A DNA stretch of 56,943 nt, taken from positions 1 to 56,943 of the forward strand of contig DATLHO010000110.1 in the NCBI GenBank assembly GCA_035539855.1, given 5' to 3'. Below the pieces are notes generated by a model that had not been told where the DNA came from, made no database searches, and saw only the letters and a list, made by a program, of their open reading frames with translations. Positions 48,787-56,943 of this stretch are shown here, piece by piece. A program made the translations under genes and the position numbers. Source of the DNA: DATLHO01 sp035539855 (GTDB lineage Bacteria > Bacteroidota > Ignavibacteria > OLB7). Each line of letters opens with the position of its first letter. Positions within the stretch are counted from its first letter, which is position 1.

Positions 48787-51063
48787 ATGACCGCTTGCAG
48801 ACGACTACGCACGCTCCTGGTGCTTCTTCTGTTGCTCGCCACCGCTCCGCTGCTCGCGCAGGATACCTACGTGCACATTCGCTGGGTCAACCTGATCCCC
48901 GATGCGCCGGCGATGAACTACCATCTCAACAGCAGCAGCAGCGCGCCGTTGAGCTCGCCCGTGTCGTTCCGCGGCGCATCCGATCCGACGATCATGGCGA
49001 CGCTCGGCACCGCCGGCGTGTACTTCACCGACGCGTCGAACGGAGCGGAGCTGTTCTCGACGAACGTGCCGCTGGCCAACAGCACGCGACAGAACATCGT
49101 GCTCATCGGCAGGCTTGGAAGCATCCAGGCGAAGATCCTCTCGCTGACGATCCCGCCGCCGACGGAATCGCCGGAGGCGGACTTCCGATTCATGAACGCG
49201 TCGCCGGACGGCGGCTCGGTCGACCTGAAGATCCACGAAGCCGACGGCTCGACGCAGACGGTGAACAACCTCGCCTTCGGATCGGTCACCGAGTTCCTGT
49301 CGCTCGCGGTCGGCATGACCCGTCTCGAGGTGTTCGCCGCGGGCACGCAGAACCGGCTGCTCAACGTGCAGGGCCTGACGCGCGCCGGCTTCTACTACAC
49401 CGGCTTCGTCGCCGGCATGGCCAACGATCTCGACTTCCGGATTCTCGTCGAGTCCGATCAGCGCATTCAGAACCCGATGGTCCGCTGGGTGACGCCGCCG
49501 CCGCCGAACGACGCCGAGCTGCGCCTTGTGAACATGACCGGCGGCGACGGCGCGATCGACATCTACATGGATGGTGTGAAGAAGATTGGCGAGGTCACGT
49601 ATCGCTCGACCTCCGCGATCTCCGGAATCCCCTCGGGCGCGCGGACATTCAAGTTCGTCGTCGCCGGTGAGTCGATCGATCAGGCGTTCCACACCGAGAC
49701 CGTCACGGTCGCGGCGGGAACGTCGATCTCGGCGGTCGTCATGGGAGCTCCTCCCTCGCCCGTGGAAGTGCGGATGTTCGTCCGCACGATCAGCGAGACC
49801 GTCGAGTCCGGACGATCGAAGGCGCGCGTCCTGCTGGCCAATTCCATCCCGATCGATCTCGACATCGTGCTGCGCGACACCGCCGGCACCGAGCTGCGCG
49901 TGACCGATGCGCAGTACGGGGTCGCGTCGGAGTTCATGACGCTCGCCGCCGGACCCGTGATGCTCGAGCTGGGCCTGAGCGGACAGCCGGCAGCGGTCCG
50001 GTATCTCGGAACGCTCCCGTCGGCCGGCGTGGCGACGATCTTCGTCAGCGGCGACACGACCAGCGGCATCTCGGTGAACATGCTCGTCGAGACCGATCCG
50101 GCGGTGCGCCGTCCGATGGTGGCGTTCGTGATGGCGGGCATGGGCTCGCTGCGGTTCGTGCACGCGTCGAGCCCGACGCCGGCCGTCGAGATGACCGCGC
50201 ACGCCGCCGCGCCCACGACGCAGTCGCTGACGTACGGCGTCGCCGGAGCCGGCATCGCGCCGATCTTCGCGGGACTTCTGCCGGTGACCGTGCGCACGCC
50301 GGGCTCGCCGACGCCGATGATCGAGCAGAACATCCAGATCCGCAACGACTCGCTGACGACGACGTTCCTCGTCGGCGGCTCCGGCAATCTCGAGCTCGTG
50401 CAGCTCTATGCCGGCGGAACCGACAGCGAGCCGGAGCCGGCGCACGCGAACGTTCGCCTGTTCATCGCCGCTCCGGTACCGCAGCCGATCGATGTCGAGA
50501 TCTTCTACTCGACCGGCGCGAAGCGTCGGTTCGACACGCTGGAGTACAAGGAGGCGACGCGCTACTTCGACGTGCCGGCCGGAGCGATCACGCTCGCGAT
50601 CTACCCTCGTGGCGGAACGACGCCGCTGGTGCGCCTCACCGGCGCGGTCGAGGCCAACGACGTGCTGACGCTCGTGCTCGCTGGCGTCTCGCTCTCGGGT
50701 GAGGCGCAGGTTGCCGTGCTCGATGACGCGACCGAGGCTCGGCAGGATCCCATGCCCCTGCTCGCACCGGCAAGCGGAGTACCCGCTGAGCGCGCGCGCA
50801 TCGCAAACGCACGGATCGCGCCGAACCCGGCGCGCGACGTCGCGCTCATCGAGTACACTCCGTCGACCGCCGGCGACGCGCGGGTCGCGCTCTTCGACAT
50901 CACCGGTCGCCGTCGAGCCGACGTCGCCAGCGGCGGCGACGCCGTCGCGACGCGCCGGGTGAGCATGCCGGTCGGCGAGCTCGAGAGCGGCATCTACTCG
51001 GTCGTCGTCACCCAGGCCGACGGCTCGAGCGCAACGGCGGGCACGCTGCAGATCGTCCGCTGA
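48787..51063 (+). CDS. T9SS protein with DUF4397 domains
   Basis: The 758-residue protein has a signal peptide (ending APLLAQ) and several DUF4397-like domains, each with a VNLIPDAP or FMNASPDGGSVDL-type start and a lipocalin-like strand set. It ends in a Por sorting domain (IAPNPARDVALIEY to LQIVR). DUF4397 proteins are secreted beta proteins of unknown role. A GAGG ribosome binding site 7 bases before ATG 48787 fixes the start. A strong hairpin follows. Confidence 0.85.
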   Translation: MTACRRLRTLLVLLLLLATAPLLAQDTYVHIRWVNLIPDAPAMNYHLNSSSSAPLSSPVSFRGASDPTIMATLGTAGVYFTDASNGAELFSTNVPLANSTRQNIVLIGRLGSIQAKILSLTIPPPTESPEADFRFMNASPDGGSVDLKIHEADGSTQTVNNLAFGSVTEFLSLAVGMTRLEVFAAGTQNRLLNVQGLTRAGFYYTGFVAGMANDLDFRILVESDQRIQNPMVRWVTPPPPNDAELRLVNMTGGDGAIDIYMDGVKKIGEVTYRSTSAISGIPSGARTFKFVVAGESIDQAFHTETVTVAAGTSISAVVMGAPPSPVEVRMFVRTISETVESGRSKARVLLANSIPIDLDIVLRDTAGTELRVTDAQYGVASEFMTLAAGPVMLELGLSGQPAAVRYLGTLPSAGVATIFVSGDTTSGISVNMLVETDPAVRRPMVAFVMAGMGSLRFVHASSPTPAVEMTAHAAAPTTQSLTYGVAGAGIAPIFAGLLPVTVRTPGSPTPMIEQNIQIRNDSLTTTFLVGGSGNLELVQLYAGGTDSEPEPAHANVRLFIAAPVPQPIDVEIFYSTGAKRRFDTLEYKEATRYFDVPAGAITLAIYPRGGTTPLVRLTGAVEANDVLTLVLAGVSLSGEAQVAVLDDATEARQDPMPLLAPASGVPAERARIANARIAPNPARDVALIEYTPSTAGDARVALFDITGRRRADVASGGDAVATRRVSMPVGELESGIYSVVVTQADGSSATAGTLQIVR

Positions 51064-51090
51064 CAACGCGCCAGTCGTGAGATGAACGAT

Positions 51091-51124
51091 GATCGCCCGC
51101 TCGAGCCTGCTCGGGCGGGCGATC
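51091..51124. terminator. Hairpin after the DUF4397 gene
   Basis: GATCGCCCGCTCGAGC (51091-51106) pairs with GCTCGGGCGGGCGATC (51109-51124) around CT, with one wobble. It is followed by CGTTTTC on the plus strand, a weak T-rich tail. It ends 20 bases before the mtnA promoter box. Confidence 0.7.
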
Positions 51125-51143
51125 CGTTTTCGGTTGTGGTCCG

Positions 51144-51151
51144 TAGCTTTG
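51144..51151 (+). promoter_or_regulatory. TAnnTTTG promoter, leaderless start of mtnA
   Basis: TAGCTTTG is an exact -7 match ending 4 bases before the mtnA ATG (51156). Transcription should begin at about the A of the start codon. Confidence 0.6.
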
Positions 51152-51155
51152 TCGC

Positions 51156-52247
51156 ATGAAGGTCAACGGAATCTCCTGCCGCACGATCCGACTCGACCCC
51201 GAGGATCGCCGGACCGTTCTCACCATCGATCAACGCCGCCTTCCCTTCGAGTACATCGAGCACCCGATGCGATCGCTCGACGACGCCGTCGAGGCGATCG
51301 CCGCGATGATCGTCAGGGGCGCGCCGCTGATCGGCGTGACCGCGGCATACGGTCTCTACCTCGCCGCGCTCTCGGACGAGAACCGGGGCGGCGACGGGCT
51401 GCGCATCGCCGGCGAGCGACTGAAGGCGGCGCGTCCGACGGCGGTGAACCTCGCGTGGGCCGTCGAGCGCGTTCTCGCGGAGATCGCAGCGGACGACGGC
51501 GACGATGCGGCGTCGGCCGCATTTCGCGTCGCGCGCGCGATCGAGCAGGAGGACGTCGAGAGCTGCCGGCGCATCGGCGAGCACGGCGTGCGGCTGATCG
51601 AGGAGATCGCCGCGCGCAGGCCCGGCTCCGTCGTCAACGTGCTCACCCACTGCAACGCCGGATGGCTCGCGTGTGTCGACTACGGCACGGCGACCTCACC
51701 GATCTACGCCGCACACGACCGCGGCCTTCCGCTGCACGTCTGGGTCGACGAGACGCGTCCCCGCAACCAGGGCGCGCGGCTGACCGCGTGGGAGCTCGCG
51801 CAGCACGGCGTGCCGCACACCGTGATCGTCGACAATGCCGGGGGGCACCTCATGCAGCACGGCATGGTCGATCTCGTGATCGTCGGAAGCGATCGCACGA
51901 CCGCGACCGGCGATGTCTGCAACAAGATCGGCACGTACCTCAAGGCACTCGCGGCGCATGACAACGGCATCCCCTTCTACGCGGCGCTTCCGTCGTCGAC
52001 GATCGACTGGTCGATGCGCGACGGCGTTCGCGAGATCCCCATCGAACAGCGCTCCGCCGACGAGGTGCGCATGGTCGACGCGATCGTCGACGGCGCGCTC
52101 GCGACGGTCGAGGTGTTTCCGAAGGAGACGCCGGTGGCCAACTACGGATTCGACGTGACGCCGGCGCGGCTCGTCACCGGCATCATCACCGAGCGCGGCA
52201 TCTGCGAGGCGAACGAGGACGGACTTCGGAGACTGCACACGCCATGA
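51156..52247 (+). CDS. mtnA: 5-methylthioribose-1-phosphate isomerase
   Basis: The 363-residue enzyme converts 5-methylthioribose-1-phosphate to methylthioribulose-1-phosphate in methionine salvage. RGAPLIGVTAAYG, THCNAGWLAC (catalytic C166) and GSDRTTATGDVCNKIGTY (D246) are the hallmarks. Length matches the family. It starts 4 bases after a promoter box, so it is leaderless, and its stop overlaps the aldolase start as ATGA. Confidence 0.95.
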   Translation: MKVNGISCRTIRLDPEDRRTVLTIDQRRLPFEYIEHPMRSLDDAVEAIAAMIVRGAPLIGVTAAYGLYLAALSDENRGGDGLRIAGERLKAARPTAVNLAWAVERVLAEIAADDGDDAASAAFRVARAIEQEDVESCRRIGEHGVRLIEEIAARRPGSVVNVLTHCNAGWLACVDYGTATSPIYAAHDRGLPLHVWVDETRPRNQGARLTAWELAQHGVPHTVIVDNAGGHLMQHGMVDLVIVGSDRTTATGDVCNKIGTYLKALAAHDNGIPFYAALPSSTIDWSMRDGVREIPIEQRSADEVRMVDAIVDGALATVEVFPKETPVANYGFDVTPARLVTGIITERGICEANEDGLRRLHTP

Positions 52248-52852
52248 GCCACGCGATGGATGAAGGCTACATCAAGTTCGAGTGCGTCTGGATAGAGGGG
52301 CCGCCGCCGCCGCTCGATGCTGTCCGCGATCTGGTCGCGGCTCGTGACCTGTTGCATGCGCTCGACCTCGTCGGCGAGTATCCCGACGGCATCGGCTTCG
52401 GCAACGTGAGCGTACGCTCGGGAGCGGAGATCATCATCACAGGAACGCAGACCGGTGGCGTCGAGACGATCACGCCGAGGGAGCTCACCCGCGTCGTCGG
52501 CTACGACATCGAGCGCAATCGCGTGACGTGCATCGGACCGCTGAAGGCATCGAGCGAGTCGCTGACGCACGCGGCGATCTACGAATGCGATCGGTCGATC
52601 GGCGCGGTCGTGCACGTGCACTCGCTCGAGGCGTGGGAGCGGCTCGTGGGGAGGATTCCGACGACGCGCGAGGAGGTCGCCTACGGCACGCCCGCGATGG
52701 CGCACGAGCTGCGCCGTCTCTACCACGAGAGCGACCTGCCGTCGTCGCGCGTCGCGGCAATGGCGGGTCACCCCGAGGGGATCATCGGTTTCGGCGCGAC
52801 GATCGCCGAGGCGCTCGACGCCGTGCTCGAGGCCGTCGAGGTCGCCCGCTAA
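52244..52852 (+). CDS. Class II aldolase/dehydratase family protein next to mtnA
   Basis: The 202-residue protein is a class II aldolase/adducin family enzyme with E105 (SSES), H124 and H126 (HVH) and H176 as metal-binding and catalytic residues. GIGFGNVSVRSG and ASSESLTHAAIYE are typical. Coupling to mtnA suggests that it acts on methylthioribulose-1-phosphate, as dehydratase (mtnB) or as aldolase of the DHAP shunt (Ald2 type). The sequence alone does not decide. Confidence 0.75.
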   Translation: MSHAMDEGYIKFECVWIEGPPPPLDAVRDLVAARDLLHALDLVGEYPDGIGFGNVSVRSGAEIIITGTQTGGVETITPRELTRVVGYDIERNRVTCIGPLKASSESLTHAAIYECDRSIGAVVHVHSLEAWERLVGRIPTTREEVAYGTPAMAHELRRLYHESDLPSSRVAAMAGHPEGIIGFGATIAEALDAVLEAVEVAR

Positions 52853-52964
52853 CTTTACCGGCTCCGCCGGGGTTGTCCTAGACTGACGGCAACACCCTCG
52901 TGTGCGCCAAAATGGTCCACTGAGCGTCAGAATCTCCCGCCGGCGCTCTCGATCCGGAGGAACA

Positions 52965-54377
52965 ATGATCCCATCACTACCCCGCCTGCTCTCCCCAGCG
53001 CTGCTGCTGCTTCTCCCGTTGCTCGTCCCATCGGCCATGCAGGCACAGATCCCGAGGACGATCAGTTTCCAGGGAGTCCTGGCCGACGCCACCGGGAAGT
53101 TCGTTCCCGACGGCGTGCAGCGCCTGACGATCCGGATCTACGACTCGCCGACCGCGGCGAGCGCAATCTTCTCCGAGACCCACGACGCGACGGTCGTGCG
53201 CGGAGTCTTCAACGTCATCATCGGCTCGCAGTCGCCGCTGCCGTCGGCGCTGTCGTTCGATCGCGCGTACTTCCTCGGGGTCAGCGTCGGCACTGCGGCC
53301 GAGCTCGCGCCGCGCACGCCGATGACGTCGGTGCCGTATGCGCTTCGCGCCGAGGTCGCCAATGAGCTGGCCACGGGCGCGGCGGTCGTGCGAAGCGTCA
53401 ACGGCCGCACCGGCGAGCTGACGCTGCAGGGAGCCGGCGCGACGACCGTCACGCAGACCGGCGGAACGATCACGATCACCTCGAGCGGCGGCGGAGGCGC
53501 GACGGGCATCCAGGGCGTGCAGAACACCGACGGCACGATCACGGTCGCGAGTCCGAACGGTCCGGTCGCGACCATCGGCGTCGCCCCGAAGTCGATCACG
53601 TCGGCGCACCTGGCCGACACTGCCGTGCGCACGGTCAACCTCGCGCCGGGCAGCGTCACGCTTGCGAAGCTCGCGCCGGGTATCAGTCTGCCGCCGAGCG
53701 GCAGCGCGGGTGGCGATCTCTTCGGCTCCTACCCGAACCCGACCATCGCGCCCGCGGCGGTCTCGACGACGAAGCTTGCCGACGACGCGGTGACCTCCGC
53801 GAAGATCGCGGCCGACGCCGTCACCTCGGCGAAGATCGCCAACGGCACGATCGTCGGGCAGGACATCAGCACCGCCGCCGCGGTGACGATCGCCAGCCTG
53901 GTCACCAGCGGCAACACCTCCGTCGGCACATCGCTGCCGAGCGCGCGACTGACGGTTCAGGGCGCCGGCGCGACCGGCGCGAGCAACGCGATCGACGTCA
54001 CCGACAACGCCGGCACGTCGCTGCTGCGCCTGCGCGATGACGGTCTGCTCGGACTCGGCACCAACGCACCCACGGCACGGCTCGACATCAACGCCGGCAA
54101 CGCGGTCGCGCTGCAGATTCGTACCGGTAGCGCCGTCGTCTCGAGCGCCGCTGTCGTCGCCGGTCCCGCGGTGCCCGTCCCGAACGTCGTCAGTCTCCGC
54201 ATCACCAACGACGGCATCGTGCTCCCGATCAACATCACGCTGCCGTTCGGCATCCCCGGACAGATCCTGATCATCACCAACGACGATCCCGACGGGGTCA
54301 TCGGCCCGATCCCCATCGCGAGCGGTCAGACCAGGATGCTCATTTTCGTTGGCGGCGTCTGGCGCGTGGTCACCTGA
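52965..54377 (+). CDS. Secreted fibre-like protein with phage-tail-type repeats
   Basis: The 470-residue protein has a signal peptide (ending QAQ), a domain with TISFQGVLADATGKFV and MTSVPYALRAEVA like those of bacterial surface fibre proteins, then GGDLFGSYPNPTIA and repeats of AVTSAKIAADAVTSAKIA type, as in trimeric tail-fibre shafts. A ribosome binding site GGAGG lies 5 bases before ATG 52965. No T9SS domain is seen. It is probably a surface appendage or shaft. Confidence 0.78.
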   Translation: MIPSLPRLLSPALLLLLPLLVPSAMQAQIPRTISFQGVLADATGKFVPDGVQRLTIRIYDSPTAASAIFSETHDATVVRGVFNVIIGSQSPLPSALSFDRAYFLGVSVGTAAELAPRTPMTSVPYALRAEVANELATGAAVVRSVNGRTGELTLQGAGATTVTQTGGTITITSSGGGGATGIQGVQNTDGTITVASPNGPVATIGVAPKSITSAHLADTAVRTVNLAPGSVTLAKLAPGISLPPSGSAGGDLFGSYPNPTIAPAAVSTTKLADDAVTSAKIAADAVTSAKIANGTIVGQDISTAAAVTIASLVTSGNTSVGTSLPSARLTVQGAGATGASNAIDVTDNAGTSLLRLRDDGLLGLGTNAPTARLDINAGNAVALQIRTGSAVVSSAAVVAGPAVPVPNVVSLRITNDGIVLPINITLPFGIPGQILIITNDDPDGVIGPIPIASGQTRMLIFVGGVWRVVT

Positions 54378-54510
54378 TCGCGGCGGGCGCACGAGCCGGT
54401 TCGTTGAAGGGAGAAATTGGTGGCGGGAAACCTTTTAACGGAAACCGGGTTCTCGTGTCAAGGAATTGATGGAGATGCGTGGCTGGTGCACTACAGTTCG
54501 CGCAGAATTC

Positions 54511-54541
54511 GACGCGGGACCGCAGCAGACGGTCCCGCGTC
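54511..54541. terminator. Hairpin between convergent genes
   Basis: GACGCGGGACCG (54511-54522) pairs perfectly with CGGTCCCGCGTC (54530-54541) across CAGCAGA. On the plus strand CTTCGTTTTC follows. It separates the fibre-like gene from the RluA fusion gene. Confidence 0.65.
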
Positions 54542-54561
54542 CTTCGTTTTCGGGCGTGCGG

Positions 54562-56124
54562 TCAGTCCACGCGCACAGCCATGACCTTCAGAGCGCTCTC
54601 GGCCCCCGCGACGACGGGAAAGTCGATCGGGGATGCGCCATACAGTCCGGCGATCTCGATGGTGGCGGACACCGATCGCGCGGCCTCAGATACAATGCGT
54701 CGATACGCGCGGCGCGTAACGCGGCGATCGTCCAGACAGAGCACCGCAAGGCCTCCGCGCTCGACGAGCGCGAGGGCGGCGCCGATCGCTCGCTCCAGCG
54801 TCCGGGTGCCGCGGGGCGCCCGCGACAGCACCGCACGCAGGTCGATCAGGACCACCTCGAATTGCCGGCCGTTGCGCGCGAGGCGATCGAGCTGCTCGTG
54901 CAGCTCGCCCGCGACCATTCCAACGCGAGCGTCCTGTCCCACCGCGTCGCCAAGCCACTTCAGCAACGGTCTTGCCCGCTCTACGACGAATAGATCTGCT
55001 GCGCCGGCATGCGCTCCGTGACTCAGCCCGGCAGCCGTCACACCGCACGCGAGAACCCGCCGGCCGCGGCACCATTCGCGCACGCGACTCGTTGTCTCTC
55101 GGTACTGCAGCGCGGGCAGTGTTCGTCCCGAGATCGTGCACGTCACGAACGGAATCGCATCGATGACGATCGCGTGCGAATCGCCATCGGAGCCGTCGTG
55201 AGTCGCGATGTCGGTGAGACCGGACGTGAGCTTCGCAACGAGTGCCGCGATCCGCTCGCGGAGCGCTTCGCCGCGCGGGCGGTCGCCCGGGTCCTCGCCT
55301 CCCACGTCGATGCGGTAGACGCTGCCGATGCGGTCGACGACGACGCCGGGCATGGCGTCGGCGACGCCGTTGACCAGTCGACATGCCGTCGTCGCGGGAT
55401 CGGCAAGCAGCGGCGCGCGACGATCGATGGCGAGGCGCAGCGCGAGTCGCTCATCGGGGAATCCCCGAGCCGTGACCCAACTGTCGCGGTCGAATCCCTG
55501 GGGAAGCTCCGCGACAAGTCGCAGCGGCTCACCGCTCGTCGGATGCGTGAGCTCGAGCGCGCACGCGTGCAGCATCAATCGTGGGAACGGACGCCCTGGA
55601 TCGTAGAGTGGATCGCCGACGATCGGCGTGCCGATCGCGCGCAGATGGACGCGCAACTGGTGCGTGCGCCCGGTCTCCGGGTGCAGGTCGACGAGACTGA
55701 CGAGTCCGTCCGGTGAGGTCCATCGCGTTGCGTAGCGCGTGACGGCGCGCTGCGCCATCGGGTCGCCCGGCTCCGCGACGGCACGCAGTCCGCCGTCCGC
55801 CGGAGCGATCGGAAGGTCGATCGTTCCGCTCGACGGCGACGGCGCGCCATGCACGAGCGCGGCGTAGTGCTTGTGAACATCGCGCGACGCGAAGGCCGCG
55901 GCCAGGCCGGCGTTCGCCTCGCGCCGTCGTGCGAACAGCATCACGCCCGACGTATCGGCGTCGAGCCGTTGATGCACGCCCAGATAGTCGACGCCGAGCT
56001 GACGCGAGAGCACCGAGACGACGTCGGCGCCGGCGGGATCGGGCTGCGGGGCGTGCGTCGGCATCGCGATCGGTTTGTCGATCGCGACGAGATCGTCGTC
56101 GAGATGAATGATCCTGAGCTTCAC
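54562..56124 (-). CDS. RluA pseudouridine synthase fused to a degenerate RlmI-like methyltransferase
   Basis: Residues about 1-220 are an RluA-type pseudouridine synthase with HQRLDADTSGVMLFA (catalytic D55) and ETGRTHQLRVHL. Residues about 225-520 follow the RlmI/RlmK rRNA cytosine methyltransferase: CRLVNGVADAMPGVVVDRIGS and TLPALQYRETTSRVREW. However, the SAM-binding NLFxYTGGFS is degraded to ACGVTAAGLS and the DPP motif is LIDLRAVLSR. So the first half looks active and the second half may only bind RNA. The gene is coupled to the metallophosphoesterase by a 30-base gap. Confidence 0.8.
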   Translation of the reverse strand: MKLRIIHLDDDLVAIDKPIAMPTHAPQPDPAGADVVSVLSRQLGVDYLGVHQRLDADTSGVMLFARRREANAGLAAAFASRDVHKHYAALVHGAPSPSSGTIDLPIAPADGGLRAVAEPGDPMAQRAVTRYATRWTSPDGLVSLVDLHPETGRTHQLRVHLRAIGTPIVGDPLYDPGRPFPRLMLHACALELTHPTSGEPLRLVAELPQGFDRDSWVTARGFPDERLALRLAIDRRAPLLADPATTACRLVNGVADAMPGVVVDRIGSVYRIDVGGEDPGDRPRGEALRERIAALVAKLTSGLTDIATHDGSDGDSHAIVIDAIPFVTCTISGRTLPALQYRETTSRVREWCRGRRVLACGVTAAGLSHGAHAGAADLFVVERARPLLKWLGDAVGQDARVGMVAGELHEQLDRLARNGRQFEVVLIDLRAVLSRAPRGTRTLERAIGAALALVERGGLAVLCLDDRRVTRRAYRRIVSEAARSVSATIEIAGLYGASPIDFPVVAGAESALKVMAVRVD

Positions 56125-56154
56125 GATGGAAGAGCTCTCGTGCCGGATGGCGAC

Positions 56155-56943
56155 TCAGGCACGGTCGAGCACGTAGACAGGCGCCTCGGGCGGACAGTTC
56201 AGGCGGAACGGAAACCAGTGTCCGACGCCACCCGACGTGTAGAGCTGCGCGTCCCCCTTTCGATAGTGACCCCAGTAGTACACGTCGGGACGCAGCGGCT
56301 GGATGATCGCGCGGCCGCCGAGACCGAGCTGGATGCCGCCGTGGTAGTGTCCGGCAAGGGTCAGGTCGACGCCGTGCCTCGCGGCGACGTCGAAGCCCTC
56401 GGGTCGATGGCTCATGAGGATCGAGAAGGCGTCCGACGGGAGCCCGTCGATCGACTGCTCGACGGTGCTGCGCATGAAGCGCGCGTCGTTGAAGCGACCG
56501 GTGCGCGCCGGATCGTCCGCGCCGGCCAGGTGGATGCGGGCATCGCCGACGGCGATGCTCGTCGCGCCCTCGATGAGCAGCGGGATCGGTCCGGCATCGA
56601 ACGCTCGTCGGACCTGCTCGATGCCGCGGTAGTACTCGTGATTGCCGATCGAGGCATACGCACCGTAGCGAGGCCGGAGCGCGGCGATCAAGCGCAGTGC
56701 TTCGGGCAGCACCGTGAGATCGTCGGCGAGGTCGCCGGTCACGAGCACGATGTCCGGACGCTGCGCCTCGGCATCGATCAACGTCGCTTCGAGATCGTCG
56801 AGCCCGACGAAGTAGCCGAGGTGGACGTCCGAGAAGTGCATGATGCGCAGACCCCGCAACGCCTCCGGCAGACCGGGATACCGCAGCGGCACGTTCGGAA
56901 AGCGCGTCCTGCCGTACGATGCCGCGACGCCCGCGCCCGCAGA
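56155..56943 (-). CDS. Metallophosphoesterase, N-terminus beyond the right edge
   Basis: The frame reads from the window edge through VAASYGRTRFPN to a YkuE/YaeI-like metallophosphoesterase. IMHFSDVHLGYF (metal ligands D and H), VLVTGDLAD, SIGNHEYYRG and LAGHYHGG are the catalytic metal sites. These enzymes often cleave UDP-diacylglucosamine or similar substrates, or act as general phosphodiesterases. It starts 5' of the window, so its N-terminus (often a Tat or membrane signal) is missing. Confidence 0.88.
   Translation of the reverse strand, partial: SAGAGVAASYGRTRFPNVPLRYPGLPEALRGLRIMHFSDVHLGYFVGLDDLEATLIDAEAQRPDIVLVTGDLADDLTVLPEALRLIAALRPRYGAYASIGNHEYYRGIEQVRRAFDAGPIPLLIEGATSIAVGDARIHLAGADDPARTGRFNDARFMRSTVEQSIDGLPSDAFSILMSHRPEGFDVAARHGVDLTLAGHYHGGIQLGLGGRAIIQPLRPDVYYWGHYRKGDAQLYTSGGVGHWFPFRLNCPPEAPVYVLDRA

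Overview
The window is a dense, GC-rich (roughly two thirds G+C) bacterial chromosome segment. It carries about 56 protein genes and three tRNA genes, with no transposase, prophage, CRISPR array or plasmid function recognised. Three things point to the Bacteroidota/Chlorobiota/Kapabacteria side of the FCB superphylum. Four secreted proteins end in type IX secretion (Por) sorting domains. Promoters match the Bacteroidota -7 box TAnnTTTG. There are IgGFc-binding/choice-of-anchor, DUF4397, DUF5683 and DUF1684 proteins. The high G+C argues for a Kapabacteria-like lineage rather than a typical Bacteroidota; this placement is inference.

Layout. 1-1066 is an AT-richer secreted protein cut by the left edge. 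1484-4082 has membrane proteins and an AEC-type transporter. 4162-5891 is an ArsR-rhodanese regulator with a coupled small ORF and an ArsM-like methyltransferase. 6191-8769 has a GNAT-Nudix fusion, a repeat-rich intergenic region with a candidate small RNA, and an orphan UgpC/MalK-type ATPase. 8776-11727 holds phosphoglycerate mutase, an MqnA-like protein and acetate kinase. 11913-15973 has a lipoprotein and complex I genes nuoG-nuoH-nuoI. 16133-21437 has ispD, nadK, a glycosyltransferase, a thioredoxin-like lipoprotein and a first Rieske protein. 21507-31761 has a YyaL-type protein, a T9SS cargo protein, a glycosyltransferase-folB-folK-deoxynucleoside kinase-ppx operon and a TPR protein. 32037-36591 has lipoproteins, a response regulator, tRNA-Glu/Gln/Ala, ridA, a DUF5683 protein and nuoA-nuoB. 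36730-42344 has an outer-membrane protein, a 1300-residue T9SS surface protein and an alpha/beta hydrolase. 42547-46874 is a five-gene redox cluster. 46997-54377 has two T9SS proteins, mtnA with a class II aldolase, and a fibre-like secreted protein. The right end has a RluA/RlmI-like fusion and a metallophosphoesterase cut by the edge.

How the genes fit together. Energy metabolism is represented by two separated pieces of complex I, an MqnA-like enzyme suggesting menaquinone, acetate kinase, and two Tat-exported Rieske lipoproteins. The most interesting unit is 42547-46874: a Rieske lipoprotein, an outer-membrane barrel with an N-terminal heme motif, a lipoprotein with two heme motifs, a YceI-like protein and a small membrane protein, all on one strand with short gaps. 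It looks like an undescribed envelope electron-transfer route. At the DNA level the window shows likely leaderless genes placed 4-6 bases after TAnnTTTG-like boxes, heptanucleotide arrays just upstream of start codons, strong GC-rich hairpins without U tracts at most gene ends, and an 88-base near-palindrome.
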